Assembly: GCF_001305675.1 (NCBI RefSeq)
Contig: NZ_CP011853.1
Span: 2,976,001-3,040,000, forward strand
Direction of reading: 5' to 3'
DNA from: Gordonia phthalatica
Lineage (GTDB): Bacteria; Actinomycetota; Actinomycetes; Mycobacteriales; Mycobacteriaceae
DNA: 64,000 nt
Below, piece after piece: positions 61,365 through 64,000 of this stretch. The notes beneath the pieces were generated by a model. It worked only from the letters and a program-made list of their open reading frames with translations, had not been told where the DNA came from and ran no database searches. Position 1 is the stretch's first letter, and each line of letters opens with the position of its first letter. Made by a program: the position numbers and the translations under genes.

Positions 61365-61865
61365 TCAGCGGTGCGCCGACATGCTCTTGGGTCCACGACC
61401 CAACGTGACGCCGCCCGACTGGGCGATCTCGCGGATGCCGTACGGGTCCAGCATGCGCAGGAGTGCCTCGAGCTTGTCCGAGGTGCCGGTGGCCTCGACC
61501 GTGACCGACTCCGGGGAGACGTCGACGACCTTGGCGCGGAACAGATTCACAACGTCGATCACTTCGGCTCGGTTCGTCGAGTCGGCACGAATCTTGATCA
61601 GGATCAGTTCGCGGGAGACCGAGTTCGCCGGCTCCTGCTCCACGATCTTGATGACGTTGATGAGCTTGTTGAGCTGCTTGGTGACCTGCTCCAGGGGGAA
61701 GTCCTCGACGGAGACCATGATGGTCATGCGCGAGATGCCCTTGAGCTCGGTCGGTCCCACAGCGAGGGACTCGATGTTGAAGCCGCGGCGGGAGAACAGT
61801 CCCGAGACGCGGGCCAGCACGCCGGGTCGGTCCTCGACCAGAACGCTCAGAGTATGGGTGCTCAC
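61365..61865 (-). CDS. ilvN: Acetolactate synthase small (regulatory) subunit
   Basis: 166 residues. N-terminal ACT domain (HTLSVLVEDRPGVLARVSGLFSRRGFNIESLAVG) and the ALS_ss C-terminal domain. Confers valine feedback on IlvB. GTG start overlaps the ilvB stop (GTGA). Confidence 0.98.
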   Translation of the reverse strand: MSTHTLSVLVEDRPGVLARVSGLFSRRGFNIESLAVGPTELKGISRMTIMVSVEDFPLEQVTKQLNKLINVIKIVEQEPANSVSRELILIKIRADSTNRAEVIDVVNLFRAKVVDVSPESVTVEATGTSDKLEALLRMLDPYGIREIAQSGGVTLGRGPKSMSAHR

Positions 61866-63751
61866 TTCTCGTTCCCTTCCTGCGTGTCCGCGTCCTGCTG
61901 GACGGGGCTGTCGCCTGCTTCGTCGTCGTCGAACAGCGGGCGGATGTCGCGGGCTGCCATGATCTGGTCGTTGCCGGTGCCCGCGGCGACCATCGGCCAC
62001 ACCTGGGCGTCCTTGCCGACGATGAAGTCGATGAGGACGGGGCGGTCGTTGATCTCGCGAGCCTTGGCGATGGTCGGCGCGACGTCCTCTTCCTTCTCCA
62101 CGCGGAAGGCGACGCAGCCGAGGGCCTCGGCCAGCTTCAGGAAGTCCGGGATCATCCGCGAGTGCGTCGACAGATCCGTGTTCGAGTAGCGCTGGTCGTA
62201 GAACAGCGTCTGCCACTGGCGGACCATGCCCAGGTTGCCGTTGTTGATCAGGGCGACCTTGATCGGGAAGCCCTCGATGGCGCAGGTGGCGAGCTCCTGA
62301 TTGGTCATCTGGAAGCAGCCGTCACCGTCGACGGCCCAGACCTCGGTGTCCGGGGCCGCGGCCTTGGCGCCCATCGCCGCCGGAATCGAGTAGCCCATGG
62401 TGCCGAGACCGCCCGAGTTGAGCCAGGTGCGCGGGTGCTCGTACTTGATGAACTGCGCGGCCCACATCTGGTGCTGACCGACGCCCGCGACGTACACGGC
62501 CTCCGGGCCCGCAGCCTTGCCGAGCTCGGAGATGACGAACTCCGGCGACAGCGAGCCGTCGGACTGCTTGTCGTAGCTGAGGGGGTAGGTGTCGCGGACG
62601 TCGCGCAGGTACTCCCACCACTCGGCGGTGTCCGGCTTGGAGCCGCCGGCCGCCAGGTCGGTGCGGATAGCCTCGATGAGGTCCAGGATGACGGCCTTGG
62701 CATCGCCGACGATCGGGACGTCGACGTCGCGGTTCTTGCCGATCTCCGCGGGGTCGACGTCGGCGTGGATCACCTTGGCCTCGGTCGCGAACGAGTCGAG
62801 CTGACCGGTGACGCGGTCGTCGAAGCGAGCGCCGAGGGTGATCAGCAGGTCGCTGCGCTGCAGGGCGGCGACGGCGCCGACGGAGCCGTGCATGCCCGGC
62901 ATGCCCATGTGGAGGTCGTGGCTGTCCGGGAACACGCCGCGGGCCATCAGAGTGGTGACGACCGGGATGCCCGTCAGCTCGGCCAGCTCCAGGAGCTCCT
63001 CGGAGGCCTCGGCCTTGATGACGCCGCCGCCGACGTAGAAGACCGGCTTCTTGGCCTGCGCGATCATGCGCGCGGCTTCGCGGATCTGCTTACCGTGCGG
63101 CTTGGTGGTGGGCCGGTAGCCCGGCAGCTCCAGCTGCGGCGGCCACGAGAACGTGGTCTGCGCCTGCAGGACGTCCTTCGGGATGTCGACGAGGACGGCG
63201 CCGGGGCGGCCGGACTCGGCGATGTAGAAGGCCTCGGCAATGATGCGCGGGATGTCCGCCGCACTGCTGACGAGGAAGTTGTGCTTGGTGATCGGCATGG
63301 TGATACCGGAGATGTCGGCTTCCTGGAAGCCGTCGGTGCCGATCAGCGGACGACCGACCTGACCGGTGATCGCGACCACCGGGACCGAGTCCATCTGCGC
63401 GTCGGCGAGCGGGGTCACCAGGTTCGTGGCGCCGGGACCCGACGTGGCCATCATGACGCCCGCACGACCCTTGACCTGGGCGTAGCCGGTGGCCGCGTGG
63501 CCCGCTCCCTGCTCGTGCCGCACCAGAACGTGGCGGACCTTCGGGGAGTCGAACAGCGGGTCGTAGACCGGAAGGATCGCCCCGCCCGGAATACCGAAAA
63601 CGACCTCGACGCCGAGCTGCTCGAGCGAACGGACCACAGACTGGGCGCCGGTGACTCGCTCGGGCGCCACCGCAGCGCTCGGCGAGCGCATGCCCTCGGT
63701 GGACGGCGACTGCGGTCGGGTTCCTGACCCGCGTGCTGGTTGAGTACTCAC
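61862..63751 (-). CDS. ilvB: Acetolactate synthase large (catalytic) subunit
   Basis: 629 residues, ThDP enzyme. Catalytic Glu in VLVRHEQGAGHAATGYA, FAD-binding middle domain, and ThDP motif VDGDGCFQMTNQELATCAIEGFP. First common step of branched-chain amino acid synthesis. The N-terminal 30 residues (STQPARGSGTRPQSPSTEG) are disordered. GTG start at 63751. A leader peptide and attenuator lie upstream. Confidence 0.98.
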   Translation of the reverse strand: MSTQPARGSGTRPQSPSTEGMRSPSAAVAPERVTGAQSVVRSLEQLGVEVVFGIPGGAILPVYDPLFDSPKVRHVLVRHEQGAGHAATGYAQVKGRAGVMMATSGPGATNLVTPLADAQMDSVPVVAITGQVGRPLIGTDGFQEADISGITMPITKHNFLVSSAADIPRIIAEAFYIAESGRPGAVLVDIPKDVLQAQTTFSWPPQLELPGYRPTTKPHGKQIREAARMIAQAKKPVFYVGGGVIKAEASEELLELAELTGIPVVTTLMARGVFPDSHDLHMGMPGMHGSVGAVAALQRSDLLITLGARFDDRVTGQLDSFATEAKVIHADVDPAEIGKNRDVDVPIVGDAKAVILDLIEAIRTDLAAGGSKPDTAEWWEYLRDVRDTYPLSYDKQSDGSLSPEFVISELGKAAGPEAVYVAGVGQHQMWAAQFIKYEHPRTWLNSGGLGTMGYSIPAAMGAKAAAPDTEVWAVDGDGCFQMTNQELATCAIEGFPIKVALINNGNLGMVRQWQTLFYDQRYSNTDLSTHSRMIPDFLKLAEALGCVAFRVEKEEDVAPTIAKAREINDRPVLIDFIVGKDAQVWPMVAAGTGNDQIMAARDIRPLFDDDEAGDSPVQQDADTQEGNEK

Positions 63752-63834
63752 TGCACGATCCTCATCATCTTGTGTTCTGGTCTGTCCGCGCTTCCCGCAC
63801 CGGCCCCGGAAGACCTTGTTCCGGGTTCTGGCAA

Positions 63835-63867
63835 GAAAAAACCCTCGCCAGCGAGGCTGTGCGAGGG
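63835..63867 (-). terminator. Attenuator terminator in the ilvBNC leader
   Basis: Minus strand: CCCTCGC pairs with GCGAGGG, immediately followed by six T and then CTT, 84 bases upstream of the ilvB start. A shorter inner stem (CCTCG-CTGG-CGAGG) is an alternative fold. The only hairpin in the window followed by a full T-run. Confidence 0.85.
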
Positions 63868-63924
63868 GCGCGTCGTAATTGATTCGAAAGGTCTACGAAG
63901 TGACCGATCAGGCGTCGACGCGCC
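63867..63924 (-). promoter_or_regulatory. Competing leader hairpin of the ilvBNC attenuator
   Basis: GGCGCGTC (63924-63917), inside the leader-peptide codons just after the Leu/Val/Ile run, is exactly complementary to GACGCGCC (63874-63867), which abuts the left arm of the terminator. A ribosome stalled on the control codons would hide the first arm and change the downstream folding. Confidence 0.6.
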
Positions 63925-63955
63925 GACCGATTACTACGAGAAGCTTCCGAGTCAT
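63908..63955 (-). CDS. ilvBNC leader peptide
   Basis: 15 codons, MTRKLLVVIGRRVDA, with the consecutive control codons Leu-Leu-Val-Val-Ile, ending at TGA. It lies 156 bases upstream of ilvB and before the T-run terminator. There is no ribosome binding site, but the promoter hexamers place the transcript start within a few bases of the ATG, so it is probably leaderless. It matches the principle of ilv leader attenuation known in Corynebacterium and other actinobacteria. Confidence 0.85.
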   Translation of the reverse strand: MTRKLLVVIGRRVDA

Positions 63956-63964
63956 CACGAGGAC

Positions 63965-63994
63965 AAACTAAGGCAGTACGGGCGGTCACGTCAA
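63965..63994 (-). promoter_or_regulatory. Candidate ilvBNC promoter
   Basis: Minus strand TTGACG (63994-63989) and TAGTTT (63970-63965) separated by 18 bases. Transcription would start near 63958, just at the leader-peptide start codon. Confidence 0.5.
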
Positions 63995-64000
63995 ATCGAA

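Noticed and set aside
62162..63727. A plus-strand frame opposite ilvB
   Set aside because: Shadow of ilvB, dominated by Gly, Arg, Asp and Val with no motif.
63752..64000. A T-box riboswitch upstream of ilvB
   Set aside because: No T-box sequence or specifier-loop structure is seen; the leader peptide with control codons explains the regulation better.

Overview
The window is chromosomal DNA from a high-GC actinobacterium of the order Mycobacteriales. Gordonia or a close relative is the best guess. Gene order supports this: as I recall the M. tuberculosis map, 1-24.4 kb follows Rv2404c-Rv2427c (lepA, Rv2405, rpsT, holA, comEC, comEA, degV, octT, gpgP, rsfS, nadD, VWA, moxR, proA) and 29.3-63.8 kb follows Rv2973c-Rv3003c (recG, DAK protein, ung, thiL, DUF3515, gpsA, fbiD, ppk1, mutT1, hupB, leuDC, IclR regulator, F420-type flavoprotein, gltX with two tRNAs, FAH protein, MFS, leuB, serA, ilvCNB). 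GTG starts, 4-bp ATGA/GTGA overlaps and probable leaderless starts are frequent. The DNA is almost fully coding. I see no transposase, integrase, phage gene or CRISPR array.

Layout. 1-9.6 kb: M3 peptidase (cut by the window edge), lepA, alpha/beta hydrolase with a PemK-fold protein, sulfotransferase, rpsT, holA, two unrecognised small genes, comEC-comEA. 10.7-12.9 kb: a GntR/TetR-type regulator divergent from a TetX/Rox-like flavin monooxygenase, with two palindromic operators between them, in the slot that holds eis in M. tuberculosis. 12.9-18.3 kb: degV, then an aldehyde dehydrogenase / amino acid-polyamine permease / flavin amine oxidase cassette. 18.3-24.4 kb: one long minus-strand cluster proA-moxR-VWA-nadD-rsfS-gpgP-octT, joining proline and NAD synthesis, ribosome silencing and two steps of methylglucose lipopolysaccharide (MGLP) synthesis. 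24.5-29.3 kb: the junction between the two synteny blocks, with a two-component system, DUF305 lipoprotein, GNAT, Nudix, HNH and CBS genes. 29.3-42.7 kb: recG and a FakA-like DAK protein, rpmB, enoyl-CoA hydratase, ung, gamma-carbonic anhydrase, thiL, DUF3515, gpsA, fbiD, ppk1, mutT1. 42.8-50.1 kb: hupB, leuDC with a divergent LtbR-type IclR regulator, PPOX protein, a repeat-rich gene-free stretch, tRNA-Glu, tRNA-Gln, gltX. 50.2-60 kb: YtrA-type regulator with membrane protein, FAH/hydrolase pair, MFS, an ORFan, leuB-serA, secreted S1 protease, two SRPBCC paralogues. 60.2-64 kb: ilvBNC behind a translated attenuator.

Branched-chain amino acid synthesis is the dominant theme of the right half (leuCD, leuB, ilvBNC plus the regulator). 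The most notable non-genic signals are a leader peptide (MTRKLLVVIGRRVDA) plus terminator ahead of ilvB, and a set of intergenic elements built of a central palindrome flanked by inverted short motifs at about 20-bp spacing (37.6, 47.7 and 60.1 kb), which I cannot assign to a known class.
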